A stretch of DNA of 29,599 nucleotides, taken from positions 1 to 29,599 of the forward strand of contig JAOTZF010000001.1 of the NCBI GenBank assembly GCA_029861485.1, read 5' to 3'. Source of the DNA: Thermoleophilia bacterium. Its GTDB lineage: Bacteria > Actinomycetota > Thermoleophilia > Miltoncostaeales > Miltoncostaeaceae. The stretch's first letter is position 1, and every line of letters begins with the position of its first letter. The position numbers and the translations under genes were made by a program. Shown here in pieces: positions 7,687 through 15,604 of this stretch. The notes beneath the pieces are model-generated. The model was not told the origin of the DNA, ran no database searches, and saw nothing but the letters and a program-made list of their open reading frames with translations.

Positions 7687-7700
7687 CCCAGGCCGGTTCA
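7687..7700 (-). repeat. IS3 right terminal inverted repeat
   Basis: CCCAGGCCGGTTCA, the exact reverse complement of the left end at 6411-6424. It ends with CA, and the OrfB stop lies only one base inside it. Confidence 0.9.
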
Positions 7701-8070
7701 TTTTGCTGGAGGACCCCTCAACCGTGATCCAAACGGGGCCGACCGGCAGATGGACTCCACCTCAACGCCACCCCCTCTGTCAATCACTGGTGGACCTGAC
7801 CCCCTCTCACGGACACCTGCTGACCGGAGAGAACCCGGCACGAAAGGGGCCCCCACGGCCCACGACTGCAACGCTGCTGATCTCGATGCCGTGATCGCCG
7901 CGCGACTGACGGGTGCGCCATCGGCTCGACGGCGAGTGGTTGATCGAACACGATCGCGGCTGTCCTGGCCCTGTCGAACACGCAGCGACAGCCGGGCCAC
8001 AGAGCCGAGGCCGCCTTTGCCACGCGTCGCGGAGGCAACCAAAGACCCCGTCTGAACGGCGTTCTCGTAG
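7701..8070. other. Non-coding interval between the IS and tRNA-Pro
   Basis: About 370 bp with no recognisable gene. Frames here are continuations of reads through the tRNA or the repeat. It contains a diverged repeat-like stretch at 7751-7785 and a second ACCCCCTCT shortly after it. No clear T-rich terminator follows the tRNA on the minus strand. Confidence 0.55.
7751..7785. repeat. Possible diverged copy of the dispersed repeat's left end
   Basis: The stretch with CAACGCCACCCCCTCT then GTCAATC aligns, with short gaps, to the left end of the 116-bp repeat (…TTGAACCCACACCCCCTG then TAAATC). The identity is imperfect and judged by eye, so it may be chance in C-rich sequence. Confidence 0.3.
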
Positions 8071-8144
8071 TCGGGGCGGCAGGATTTGAACCTGCGACCT
8101 TCCGGCCCCCAGCCGGATGCGCTACCAGGCTGCGCCACGCCCCG
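8071..8144 (-). tRNA. tRNA-Pro (anticodon GGG)
   Basis: A full cloverleaf reads on the minus strand from 8144 to 8071 (74 nt). The acceptor stem is CGGGGCG/CGCCCCG with discriminator A. The D-arm contains GCGCAGCCTGGTAGCGC. The anticodon stem TCCGG/CCGGA carries loop CTGGGGG, giving anticodon GGG, and the T-arm holds GGTTCAAATCC. The three bases after the discriminator are CTA, so CCA is not encoded and must be added by the nucleotidyltransferase (a gene for one is at 25227-26390). It starts 33 nt after the proS stop on the same strand and is probably co-transcribed with it. Confidence 0.96.
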
Positions 8145-8177
8145 TTCCGGCCGAGGCTACCACAGGCCCCGCGGCAC

Positions 8178-9962
8178 TCACGGCAGGCTCTCCCAGAGCT
8201 CACGCACTGCGGTCGCGGTACCTGCCAGCGGTACCTGCTCGGCGCGCTGATCGGCCCTGACCTGGGCCTCGATCGGACCATCGGGAAGGGTCCGCTTTCC
8301 GATGGTCAGTCGCAACGGGCAACCGAGCAACTCGGCCTCCACGAACTTCTCGCCGGGCTTCACGTCCTCTCGGTCGTCATAGAGCACGTCGAGTTTCGCC
8401 TCTGTGAGCTCGACGAAGAGCCGGTCTGCCAGCTCCGCCTGCTCCGTCCCGGACGCCCCGATGAGAACGAGGTGCACGTCGAACGGCGCCAGCGGCTTCG
8501 GCCAGACGATGCCGGCGTCGTCGTTGCTCTGCTCGATCGCCGCGGCGGCGATTCGGGCGGGGCCGATCCCGTAGGAGCCCATGACGATCGGGCGCTCGTT
8601 GCCATCCTCGCCGAGATACGTCGCCCCAAGCGCCTCCGAGTAGCGGGTGCCCAGCTTGAAGATGTTGCCGAGCTCGATCACCTTCTCCAGCAGCAGCGGC
8701 TGGCCGTCGACCACGCTCAGCTCACCCTCGAGCACCTCCCGGATGTCCGCGGTCTCGGCGGTGAAGTCACGCCCGAGCACTGCGCCGCGCAGATGGACGC
8801 CCTCGCGATTGGCCCCAGTGACGTAGTGACCTCGAGCGATGGTCTCGTCGGCGATTACGCGCACGCCGTCGAGGCCGACCGGGCCGATGGAGCCCGGGGG
8901 GCAGCCGAACCACTGCTCGATCTCCTCGGGGTGCGCCGCGCGGTGGGGCCCGATGATCCTCGCGAGCTTCTTCTCGTGCACCTGATGCTCGCCACGGACG
9001 ATCGCGAGCACGGGGCCGTCGTCGTTCACGACGCACACGTTCTTCGAGAGTCGGGCCGCGGGAAGCCCGGTGAGTTGCACCAGCTGGTCGATGGAGCCGA
9101 CATCGGGGGTGTCGAATGGCTCGGGCTCGCCGGGCGTCTCGCCGAAGGCGGGCTCGTGCGCGACCGATACCGCCAGCTCGACGTTGGCCGCATAGCTCCC
9201 ATCGGCGGTTCGAGCGATGAGGTCTTCCCCGGCCGGGCTCGGGGCCATGTACTCGTGCGCCCCGCGGCCGCCCATCATGCCCGTATCGCTCTCCACGCGA
9301 TGCCACCTGACCCCACACCGATCGAAGATGCGCCGATAGGCGATCGAGTGCGCCTGGTAGGAGGCGTTAAGACCGGCGTCGTCGCGGTCGAACGAGTACG
9401 AGTCCTTCATCTGGAACTCGCGCACCCGCAGCAGCCCGCCCTTGGCCCGTGGCTCATCGCGGAGCTTGGTGTGGATCTGATACCAGGACTGAGGAAGGTC
9501 ACGGTAGCTCCGGAGCTCGCGCGCGGCGTGCCAGGTGATGATCTCCTCGTGAGTCATCGCGAGGACCATCGCCCGGCCCCCCCGATCTTCGAGGCCGAAC
9601 TGCTCATCCAACGGGTAGCGCCCGGTCTGCTCCCAGATCTCGGCGGGATGCAGCACCGGCATCATCAGCTCTTGGGCGCCGATCGCGTCCATCTCCTCGC
9701 GGATGATCCGGTTGATGCGCTCGAGGACCTTCAGGCCGAGCGGCAGGATCGTGTAGAGCCCCGCGGCGAGCTGACGCACCAACCCGGCGCGCACCATCAG
9801 CTTGTGGCTGATCGCCTCGGCATCAGCCGGGGGGTCGCGCAGGGTCGGCCAGAGCCGGCCGGACAGGCGCCACGAGCCCGCGACCGGAGCAGCGGGCATC
9901 GCCCAGCCCTCCGGGGCCTGAATGCTGTCCATCTCCTCGCTCACAGCGAGGGACCCTCTCAC
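8178..9962 (-). CDS. proS: Prolyl-tRNA synthetase (bacterial type with editing domain)
   Basis: A 594-aa class II synthetase charging tRNA-Pro. Recognisable in order are the N-terminal catalytic part with 'LYTILPLGLKVLERI' (motif 1 region), motif 2 around 'TKLRDEP…REFQMKDSYSFD', an inserted editing (INS/YbaK-like) domain at about 230-400 that clears Ala-tRNA-Pro, motif 3 'GSYGIGPAR' near 480, and the anticodon-binding domain after about 500. The GTG at 9962 overlaps the upstream stop (GTGA). A GTG at 9944 has a better ribosome-binding site (GAGAGGG). Either gives 20 or more extra residues before the usual family N-terminus. A tRNA-Pro follows directly. Confidence 0.97.
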   Translation of the reverse strand: MRGSLAVSEEMDSIQAPEGWAMPAAPVAGSWRLSGRLWPTLRDPPADAEAISHKLMVRAGLVRQLAAGLYTILPLGLKVLERINRIIREEMDAIGAQELMMPVLHPAEIWEQTGRYPLDEQFGLEDRGGRAMVLAMTHEEIITWHAARELRSYRDLPQSWYQIHTKLRDEPRAKGGLLRVREFQMKDSYSFDRDDAGLNASYQAHSIAYRRIFDRCGVRWHRVESDTGMMGGRGAHEYMAPSPAGEDLIARTADGSYAANVELAVSVAHEPAFGETPGEPEPFDTPDVGSIDQLVQLTGLPAARLSKNVCVVNDDGPVLAIVRGEHQVHEKKLARIIGPHRAAHPEEIEQWFGCPPGSIGPVGLDGVRVIADETIARGHYVTGANREGVHLRGAVLGRDFTAETADIREVLEGELSVVDGQPLLLEKVIELGNIFKLGTRYSEALGATYLGEDGNERPIVMGSYGIGPARIAAAAIEQSNDDAGIVWPKPLAPFDVHLVLIGASGTEQAELADRLFVELTEAKLDVLYDDREDVKPGEKFVEAELLGCPLRLTIGKRTLPDGPIEAQVRADQRAEQVPLAGTATAVRELWESLP

Positions 9963-11014
9963 ATGCGGCCGTCGGTACCGGCCAGGAGGTCCGCCGCCCG
10001 TTCGGAGTCGGCAACCGCGTTGTAGATGAAGAACGACAGCCGTGCCCGTCCGGCCCGCACGGCGGCGGTCACTCCGCCCCGGAGCAGCGCCTCAGCCCTT
10101 GGGGTGTCCACGCTCACGATCGCGCTGTCCGACGGCGGCATGTTCAGACGCTCACGCAGGTGGTTCGCGAGGCTCACGCTGTGGGAGCGGATGCGCTCGC
10201 GATCCAAACCGGCAAAGAGCTCGAGCGTCGGAGCCGCGGCCGCCATCGCCTGCCATGGAGGCGAGACGTTGAAGCGCCTCGCGTCGGGCGCCAGGCGGAG
10301 CGGGGGCCCGTACAGCGTCTCCCAAGGGTCCTCACCGCTGTACCAGCCGGGGAATCGCGGCGTCAGCCAGTCGTCGTCCGGGTCGGTTGTGATGAAGCCT
10401 GTGCCACGCGGGCAGCAGAGCCACTTGTAGGCGCCACATGCGGTGATGTCGAAGCGCTTGAGATCCAGCGGGAGCCAGCCGACGGCCTGGGTCACGTCGA
10501 GGTAGGTCCTGGCCTTGGCCTTACGTGCCGCCTCCGCGAGCCGGTCGGTGTCGATGACCCGGCCGTCGGCCGACTGGACGGCGCTTACAGCCACGAGGTC
10601 GTCGCGCGGGTCGATCTCATCGATGAGCCTCTGCAGGGGCACTGTGCGAACCCGTAGCCGCGAATCGGCCAGGAACGGGAACAGCAGCGAGGTGAAGTCC
10701 TCGCGCGCGGCAAGCACCCGGGCGCCCGCCGGAAGCGATGAGGCCACGAGCCCCGAGGCGACCGACACCTGGCTGATGATCGCGACCCACGAGGTGGGCA
10801 CCTCCACCAGGCGGGCGTAAGCCGACCGCGAGCGCTCGACATCCGCATCGAAGGCCGGAATCAGCTTGCTGCCGTTCTCCCACACCCTGAGGTGCTCGTG
10901 AAGAGCGCTCAGTCCCACCTTCGGAGGCAGTCCGACCGAGGCGGTGTTGAGGTAACCGGGGCCGGCCGAGAACTGCTGGCGCACGACCTCGTCGAGGGAC
11001 TCCACCGGATCCAC
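9959..11014 (-). CDS. Class-V aminotransferase-fold PLP enzyme
   Basis: A 351-aa fold-type I PLP enzyme of the class-V group (cysteine desulfurase, isopenicillin-N epimerase and kynureninase relatives). The N-terminal 'GYLNTASVGLPP' is the usual opening loop. 'TYLDVTQAVGWLPLDL' supplies the Asp and Gln that contact PLP, and the Schiff-base lysine is in 'CGAYKWLCCPRGTGF'. The two cysteines after the lysine do not by themselves mark it as a desulfurase, and the exact reaction cannot be assigned. The GTG start lies 14 nt after the ispG stop and the stop overlaps proS by 4 nt, so it is co-transcribed with essential genes. Confidence 0.85.
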   Translation of the reverse strand: MDPVESLDEVVRQQFSAGPGYLNTASVGLPPKVGLSALHEHLRVWENGSKLIPAFDADVERSRSAYARLVEVPTSWVAIISQVSVASGLVASSLPAGARVLAAREDFTSLLFPFLADSRLRVRTVPLQRLIDEIDPRDDLVAVSAVQSADGRVIDTDRLAEAARKAKARTYLDVTQAVGWLPLDLKRFDITACGAYKWLCCPRGTGFITTDPDDDWLTPRFPGWYSGEDPWETLYGPPLRLAPDARRFNVSPPWQAMAAAAPTLELFAGLDRERIRSHSVSLANHLRERLNMPPSDSAIVSVDTPRAEALLRGGVTAAVRAGRARLSFFIYNAVADSERAADLLAGTDGRM

Positions 11015-11028
11015 GCGGCGATCCGACC

Positions 11029-12255
11029 TCAGGAGACGGCGGCAGACGAGTAGGTCCGCTCCACGTACTCCTCGACCATGGCGATGAAGTCCTCGGCGAG
11101 CGTCGGGCCGTGCAGGGTCGCCACCTTCTCCCCGTCCACGTACACCGGCGCCCGCGGCTGCTCGCCCGTGCCCGGCAGGCTAATGCCGATGTTCGCGGCC
11201 CGACTCTCCCCCGGCCCGTTCACGACGCAGCCCATGACCGCCACCGTCATCTCGGCGACGGCGGGACGATCGCGCTTCCACGCCGGCATCCGCGCGTCGA
11301 GGTGGGCTTGGATCTCCTCGGCCAGCTCCTGAAAGACGGTGCTCGTCGTGCGACCGCACCCCGGGCAGGCCGTGACCTGCGGCCGAAAGGCCCTCAAGCC
11401 AAGACTCTGGAGCAGCTCGTGGCACACTCGGACCTCGAGCGTGCGATCGCCGCCGGGCTCCGGTGTCAAACTGGCGCGAATCGTATCTCCGATGCCCTGC
11501 TGCAGCAGGATCGAGAGCGCCGCCGAGGTCGCGACGATACCTTTGGCCCCCATCCCGGCCTCCGTCAGACCGAGATGCAGCGGATAGTCGCAGCGCCGGG
11601 CGAGTTCCTCGTAGACGGCGACCATGTCCTGCAGCCGGCTGACCTTGCAGCTGATGACGATGCGGTCCGACGGGAGGCCGATCTCCTCGGCAGCTGCGGC
11701 GGAGCTTAGGGCGCTTTCCACGAGTGCACGCCGCACGACGAGCTCCGCGTCCTTAGGTTCGGACAGGCCGGCGTTCTCGTCCATGAGGCGATCGAGCAGC
11801 TCGGGATCGAGCGAGCCGGCGTTGACCCCGATCCGCACGGGCTTCGCGAAGCGAATGGCCGTCTCGATCATGGTCGCGAAGTTCTCGTCGTGGCGCGCAC
11901 CGCGCCCGACGTTGCCCGGATTGATGCGCAGCTTGTCGAGTGCCTCCGCGCAGTCGGGCACCTCGGTCAGCAGGCGGTGTCCGGTGAAGTGGAAGTCGCC
12001 GACCAGCGGCACGGTCACCCCGTCGGCGCAGAGGCGCTCCCGGATCTCCGGCACCGCGCGCGCCGCTTCCCGGGTGTTTACGGTGATCCGGACGATCTCC
12101 GAGCCTGCCTCGGCGAGCGCGGTCACCTGGTCCGCGGTAGACCCGATGTCGGCGGTGTCGGTGTTGGTCATGGACTGCACGACGACCGGGGCGCCACCGC
12201 CCAGCGCGACGCCGCCGACGTCGCAGGCATGGCTTGTGCGCGTTGAGCGTGCCAA
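11029..12255 (-). CDS. ispG: 4-hydroxy-3-methylbut-2-enyl-diphosphate synthase
   Basis: A 408-aa IspG (GcpE), the [4Fe-4S] enzyme of the MEP isoprenoid pathway that converts MEcPP to HMBPP. The N-terminal TIM barrel begins with 'GGAPVVVQSMTNTDT'. The iron-sulfur domain carries the ligands in 'CPGCGR' and later 'GCVVNGPGES'. Length fits the actinobacterial single-module form. The start is TTG at 12255, with AGGA 8 nt upstream; no better-placed ATG or GTG precedes the conserved part. It follows rseP after 30 nt, and the earlier MEP gene dxr lies two genes upstream. Confidence 0.97.
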   Translation of the reverse strand: MARSTRTSHACDVGGVALGGGAPVVVQSMTNTDTADIGSTADQVTALAEAGSEIVRITVNTREAARAVPEIRERLCADGVTVPLVGDFHFTGHRLLTEVPDCAEALDKLRINPGNVGRGARHDENFATMIETAIRFAKPVRIGVNAGSLDPELLDRLMDENAGLSEPKDAELVVRRALVESALSSAAAAEEIGLPSDRIVISCKVSRLQDMVAVYEELARRCDYPLHLGLTEAGMGAKGIVATSAALSILLQQGIGDTIRASLTPEPGGDRTLEVRVCHELLQSLGLRAFRPQVTACPGCGRTTSTVFQELAEEIQAHLDARMPAWKRDRPAVAEMTVAVMGCVVNGPGESRAANIGISLPGTGEQPRAPVYVDGEKVATLHGPTLAEDFIAMVEEYVERTYSSAAVS

Positions 12256-12285
12256 CGGGCCGATCCTACTCCGGCGCGCCGGGGA

Positions 12286-13401
12286 TCAGCGCCCGAGCTC
12301 CTCCGCGATGTTGCCGCCCCGGATCAACTCGATGTCGTTCTGCAGGATGTAGAGAAAGGCCAGCACTACGAGGATGATCCCAAACAAGGCGATCCGCTCG
12401 TAGACCTTCCCGGGCAGCGGTTTGCCCATGATCCGCTCGGTGAGCGCGATCACGATGTGCCCCCCGTCGAGCGGCAAGATGGGCAAGAGGTTGAAGACGC
12501 CGAGCGCGAAGCTGATCGCCCCGAGGAACGCGATGATCGTGATGAGGCCGTCATCGGCCACGACGTCGAAGATCGCGCCAGCCCCCACGACGGAGTTCAC
12601 CTGCTGGCGTGCTTCCTCCTCGAAGATCAGGCGCTTGAAGAGATCGCCATATGCCTCGGTCAGCAGGACCATGCGATCCCACCCGAAATCCAGGCCGTCG
12701 ATCGGACCGAGATTCGTGCGCCCCTCCTCAGGAATCTGCGCGAAGGTGAAACCCAGCTGGCCGCGCCCGAGCTCCTCGTTGATGACAACGGGCGCAACCG
12801 CTCCCGTGAGCTGCTCACCATCACGCTCGTACACCACCTCGATCGTCGTGCCGACGTTCTCCTGGATCTGGTACCGGATCCCTTCGACGATGCCGGGCTC
12901 AGCGCGAACGTTGTTCACCGAGATCAAGCGGTCGCCCGGCTCGAGACCGAGCTGCGCGGCGGGCGTGGGCTCGCCGTCGACGCTGGTGGTCACGGCCGCG
13001 ACCTCGTTTGCCAGCGAGAAGTTCGGGGTGCCGATCCAGGCGATCGCCGCGAAGGCGATGAACGCCACGACGATGTTTACGGCCGGCCCCGCGAGGATCG
13101 TGGCGATGCGTCTGCCGGTGGTGGCGTTGTAGTACGTACGCGCCTCGTCCTCGGGCGGGACGTCCTCGCTCCGCGTCATCCCGGTGATCTTCACGTAGCC
13201 CCCGAGCGGCAGCCAGCCGATGCCGTACTCGGTCTCGCCGCGCTGAAACGACGTGATCGGCCGGCCGAAGAAGATCGAAAAGCGCTCGACCTTCATGCCC
13301 GACCACTTCGCGACCACCAGGTGCCCGAGCTCGTGAACGAGCACGAGGAACATCAGGATCGCAACGAACAGCCCGATGTCCAGAATGCTGTCCACGCTCA
13401 T
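12286..13401 (-). CDS. rseP: Site-2 membrane metalloprotease (RseP/Rip1 type)
   Basis: A 371-aa M50 intramembrane zinc protease that releases anti-sigma factors or other membrane substrates. Helix 1 carries the H23-E24-L-G-H27 zinc site. 'WLPLGGYVKI' follows as the membrane re-entrant region. A second helix near 105-125 precedes one PDZ domain (about 130-205), and the C-terminal helices include 'NLLPILPLDGGH', which provides the third zinc ligand. One PDZ domain, rather than two, is usual for actinobacterial and Gram-positive forms. The ATG overlaps the dxr stop (ATGA). The dxr-rseP-ispG order matches mycobacteria. Confidence 0.96.
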   Translation of the reverse strand: MSVDSILDIGLFVAILMFLVLVHELGHLVVAKWSGMKVERFSIFFGRPITSFQRGETEYGIGWLPLGGYVKITGMTRSEDVPPEDEARTYYNATTGRRIATILAGPAVNIVVAFIAFAAIAWIGTPNFSLANEVAAVTTSVDGEPTPAAQLGLEPGDRLISVNNVRAEPGIVEGIRYQIQENVGTTIEVVYERDGEQLTGAVAPVVINEELGRGQLGFTFAQIPEEGRTNLGPIDGLDFGWDRMVLLTEAYGDLFKRLIFEEEARQQVNSVVGAGAIFDVVADDGLITIIAFLGAISFALGVFNLLPILPLDGGHIVIALTERIMGKPLPGKVYERIALFGIILVVLAFLYILQNDIELIRGGNIAEELGR

Positions 13402-14516
13402 CGACCGGCTTCCGCCAAACCTGCAAGGCTGCCCTTCGCGGCCTCCCGGCCGCGTGCATCGGCCTCAAGCACGGTGTCTAGGTCGCGCGCGGGACCGGCG
13501 TGCACCGCGCCCAGCGTGGCCGCCACCACGCGAGGGATGTCGCCGAACGGCAGCCGGTTGTCGAGGAAGGCCTGTACTGCCACCTCGTTGGCCGCATTCA
13601 TGATCGTGGGCGCCGTGCCCCCGGCCTCACCTGCGGCGCGGGCAATGGCAAGACATGGGAATGCTTCGGCATCCGGGACATGAAACGTGAGCTCGCGCCC
13701 CACGAGGTCGAAACGCGGCCCCTCCGGCGGCGCCTGCGGATGGCGCAGCGCATAGCCGATCGGAATGCGCATGTCCGGCGGACCGGCATGGGTCAGCAGG
13801 CTGCCGTCGACCAGACGGACCATGGCGTGAATCACCGACTGCGGATGCACGACCACCTCGATTCGGTCATACGGCAGCCCGAACAGGTGATGGGCCTCGA
13901 TGATCTCGAGCCCCTTGTTCATCATCGTCGCCGAGTCGATCGTTATCTTGGCGCCCATGCTCCACGTCGGATGCGCGAGGGCTTGGTCGGGTGTCGCATC
14001 GGCGATCTGCGCGGCTGAGCGACCTCGAAACGGGCCCCCCGAGGCCGTCAGGACGCCCGCCGCCACCTGATCCTCCGACACACCCATGAGCAGCTGGAAG
14101 AGCGCCGAATGCTCCGAGTCGACGGGTATGAGCGCCGCACCGCTGCGCTTGCGTGCCGCCGCCACCAGATCGCCGCCCACGACCAGGCTCTCCTTGTTTG
14201 CGAGTGCGACGGGCAGGCCACGCTCCAGCGCCGCCAGCGTAGGCTGCAGCCCGACGGCACCGACGATGGCATTCAGGACGAGATCCGGCTGGGAGGCCTC
14301 GATCAGCGGCGCGAGATCCGGCGCGTACGGCACCGTGCCACCGCCTGCCGCGCAGCTGGTGTGGACGATGCCGCGATCTGCCGCTTGGGCCGCCATGGCG
14401 TCATGACGGACAGCACAACTGAGGCCGCAGGCGACGAGGTCTTCGGCTGCATCGATGACGTCGAGTGCCTGGACTCCGATCGACCCGGTCGAGCCGAGGA
14501 CGAGGACGCGTTTCAC
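13398..14516 (-). CDS. dxr: 1-deoxy-D-xylulose 5-phosphate reductoisomerase
   Basis: A 372-aa enzyme of the second MEP-pathway step, an NADPH-dependent rearrangement and reduction of DXP to MEP. The NADPH loop GSTGSIG is at residues 8-14. 'LANKESLV' and 'PVDSEHSALFQ' carry metal and substrate contacts, and 'HPTWSMGAKITIDSATMMNKGLE' is the highly conserved active-site block. I set the start at GTG 14516, where the protein begins in the canonical way (…KRVLVLGSTGSIG); the frame is open for another 65 codons upstream, but those are Arg/Pro-rich readthrough of the M42 peptidase gene. The Shine-Dalgarno sequence is weak. It overlaps rseP by 4 nt. Confidence 0.96.
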   Translation of the reverse strand: MKRVLVLGSTGSIGVQALDVIDAAEDLVACGLSCAVRHDAMAAQAADRGIVHTSCAAGGGTVPYAPDLAPLIEASQPDLVLNAIVGAVGLQPTLAALERGLPVALANKESLVVGGDLVAAARKRSGAALIPVDSEHSALFQLLMGVSEDQVAAGVLTASGGPFRGRSAAQIADATPDQALAHPTWSMGAKITIDSATMMNKGLEIIEAHHLFGLPYDRIEVVVHPQSVIHAMVRLVDGSLLTHAGPPDMRIPIGYALRHPQAPPEGPRFDLVGRELTFHVPDAEAFPCLAIARAAGEAGGTAPTIMNAANEVAVQAFLDNRLPFGDIPRVVAATLGAVHAGPARDLDTVLEADARGREAAKGSLAGLAEAGR

Positions 14517-14544
14517 CTCGTCCGAGTGTAGTGCCGTTGGCGGG

Positions 14545-15576
14545 CTACCCGTCCTGAACCAGCACCTGCGCGGTCTCGCAGAACGCCACGACGAGATCCA
14601 CGCACGCGTCCAGATCATCCGGGTGGCACGCCTCGACCACCTGGTGAACGTAGCGCGCAGGAATGGACACGGCCCCCGCGATCGCCCCGTCGCCGGCGAG
14701 CTGAAGCTCACGGGTGTCCGTACCGCCCCTCGGCATCACCTCGAGCTGATACGGGATCCCTCGCTCCTCGGCAAGTGCCACGAGGTGGTCGACCACGGCG
14801 GTGGGAACGATCGCGCTGCGATCGAAGACTTTGATCGCCGCGCCGTCCCCGACGCTCGTCACGCGCTGATGGGGCTTGGCGTCCGGCCCGTCGTTGGCGA
14901 GCGTGATGTCGATGGCAAGGCCGAGGTGCGGCCTCACCCGCGAGGCCGCGACGCGGGCACCCCGCATGCCGACCTCCTCCTGCACCGTCGCCGCCGCGTG
15001 GATGTCGCAGGCGTGCTCGCCGAGACGCTTCACGGCCTCGATCATCACGTAGAGGCCCGCGCGGTTGTCAAGGCTCTTTCCGCTCACCAGGTCGCCGATG
15101 TCATCCAGGCTCCGCTCGCGCGTGACCCGGTCGCCGGGACGCACCAGCTCGCGTACCCGCTCCTCGGGCAGCCCAAGGTCCACATAGAAGTCCTCGACCT
15201 TCGCCGGCCGGCGTTTCTCCTCGTCGGTCATGAGGTGTACGGGCTTCGCGCCCATCACCCCGAGCAGATCGTCCCTTCCGTGTACCAGCACCCGCTGGGC
15301 CGTGAGGGTTTTCGGATCGAAGCCGCCCAGGGTGAGCACCCGAAGGAAGCCGCCCTCCTCGATGTGGCTGACGATGAACCCGATCTCGTCGGCGTGAGCC
15401 GCGAGCAGCAGTCGCGGGCCGTCGCCCGCGAGCCGCGCGACCGCGCCACCGAGGGGGTCGGTCACGAATTCGTCGGCTACTGGCTCCAGCTCGTCACGGA
15501 CGAGTTGGATGACATCGCTCTCCTTGCCCGGAGCACCCGACGCGGCGCAGAGACGCTTGAGCAAATCGCGATTCAC
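14545..15576 (-). CDS. M42-family aminopeptidase (PepA/FrvX type)
   Basis: A 343-aa cytoplasmic dinuclear-metal aminopeptidase of the M42 (glutamyl aminopeptidase/TET) family. Metal and catalytic residues are all visible: 'AAHADEIGF' (first His and Asp), 'KSLDNRAG' (bridging Asp), 'QEEVGMRGA' (catalytic Glu pair), 'AIDIT' (Asp), and 'ARYVHQVVE' (final His). The residues between about 75 and 160 form the family's dimerisation/PDZ-like insert. Such enzymes assemble into dodecamers that trim peptides. The GTG start at 15576 has a weak ribosome-binding site. It sits 28 nt from both cdsA and dxr, inside the isoprenoid/phospholipid operon. Confidence 0.92.
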   Translation of the reverse strand: MNRDLLKRLCAASGAPGKESDVIQLVRDELEPVADEFVTDPLGGAVARLAGDGPRLLLAAHADEIGFIVSHIEEGGFLRVLTLGGFDPKTLTAQRVLVHGRDDLLGVMGAKPVHLMTDEEKRRPAKVEDFYVDLGLPEERVRELVRPGDRVTRERSLDDIGDLVSGKSLDNRAGLYVMIEAVKRLGEHACDIHAAATVQEEVGMRGARVAASRVRPHLGLAIDITLANDGPDAKPHQRVTSVGDGAAIKVFDRSAIVPTAVVDHLVALAEERGIPYQLEVMPRGGTDTRELQLAGDGAIAGAVSIPARYVHQVVEACHPDDLDACVDLVVAFCETAQVLVQDG

Positions 15577-15604
15577 GGGGCCCGACCCTACGTGACCCGC
15601 CGCC

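Larger units (their letters stand above)
6411..7700 (+). mobile_element. IS3-family insertion sequence, 1290 bp
   Basis: A complete-looking IS3-family element with both transposase frames intact and a perfect 14-bp terminal inverted repeat beginning with TG (6411-6424 and 7687-7700). Total length suits the family (about 1.2-1.5 kb). The bases immediately outside the ends (…TAGC on the left, TTTT… on the right) do not form the usual 3-4 bp target duplication. It lies between the haem-binding gene and the tRNA-Pro. Confidence 0.93.

Noticed and set aside
7786..7830. Possible remnant of a second IS end (GTGGACCTGACCCC)
   Set aside because: It resembles some IS3-type ends, but no partner repeat or transposase fragment accompanies it.
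1..8070. Duplicated tRNA-Pro 3' end marking an attachment site
   Set aside because: I searched the accessory half for a copy of the T-arm/acceptor sequence and found none; GGTTCGAA near 5490 lacks the surrounding stem. Any left boundary would lie outside the window.
7698..8138. Minus-strand frame running through the tRNA-Pro
   Set aside because: It translates the tRNA itself (a familiar spurious product starting MAQPGSASG) and has no supporting features.
8472..10025. Long plus-strand open frame (517 codons) opposite proS
   Set aside because: It is the antisense shadow of proS in high-GC DNA; the product shows no family features while proS has complete motifs.
12457..13683. Long plus-strand open frame (408 codons) opposite rseP and dxr
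   Set aside because: It spans two well-supported genes on the other strand and is rich in Asp, Arg, His and Glu, as expected of a GC-skewed shadow.
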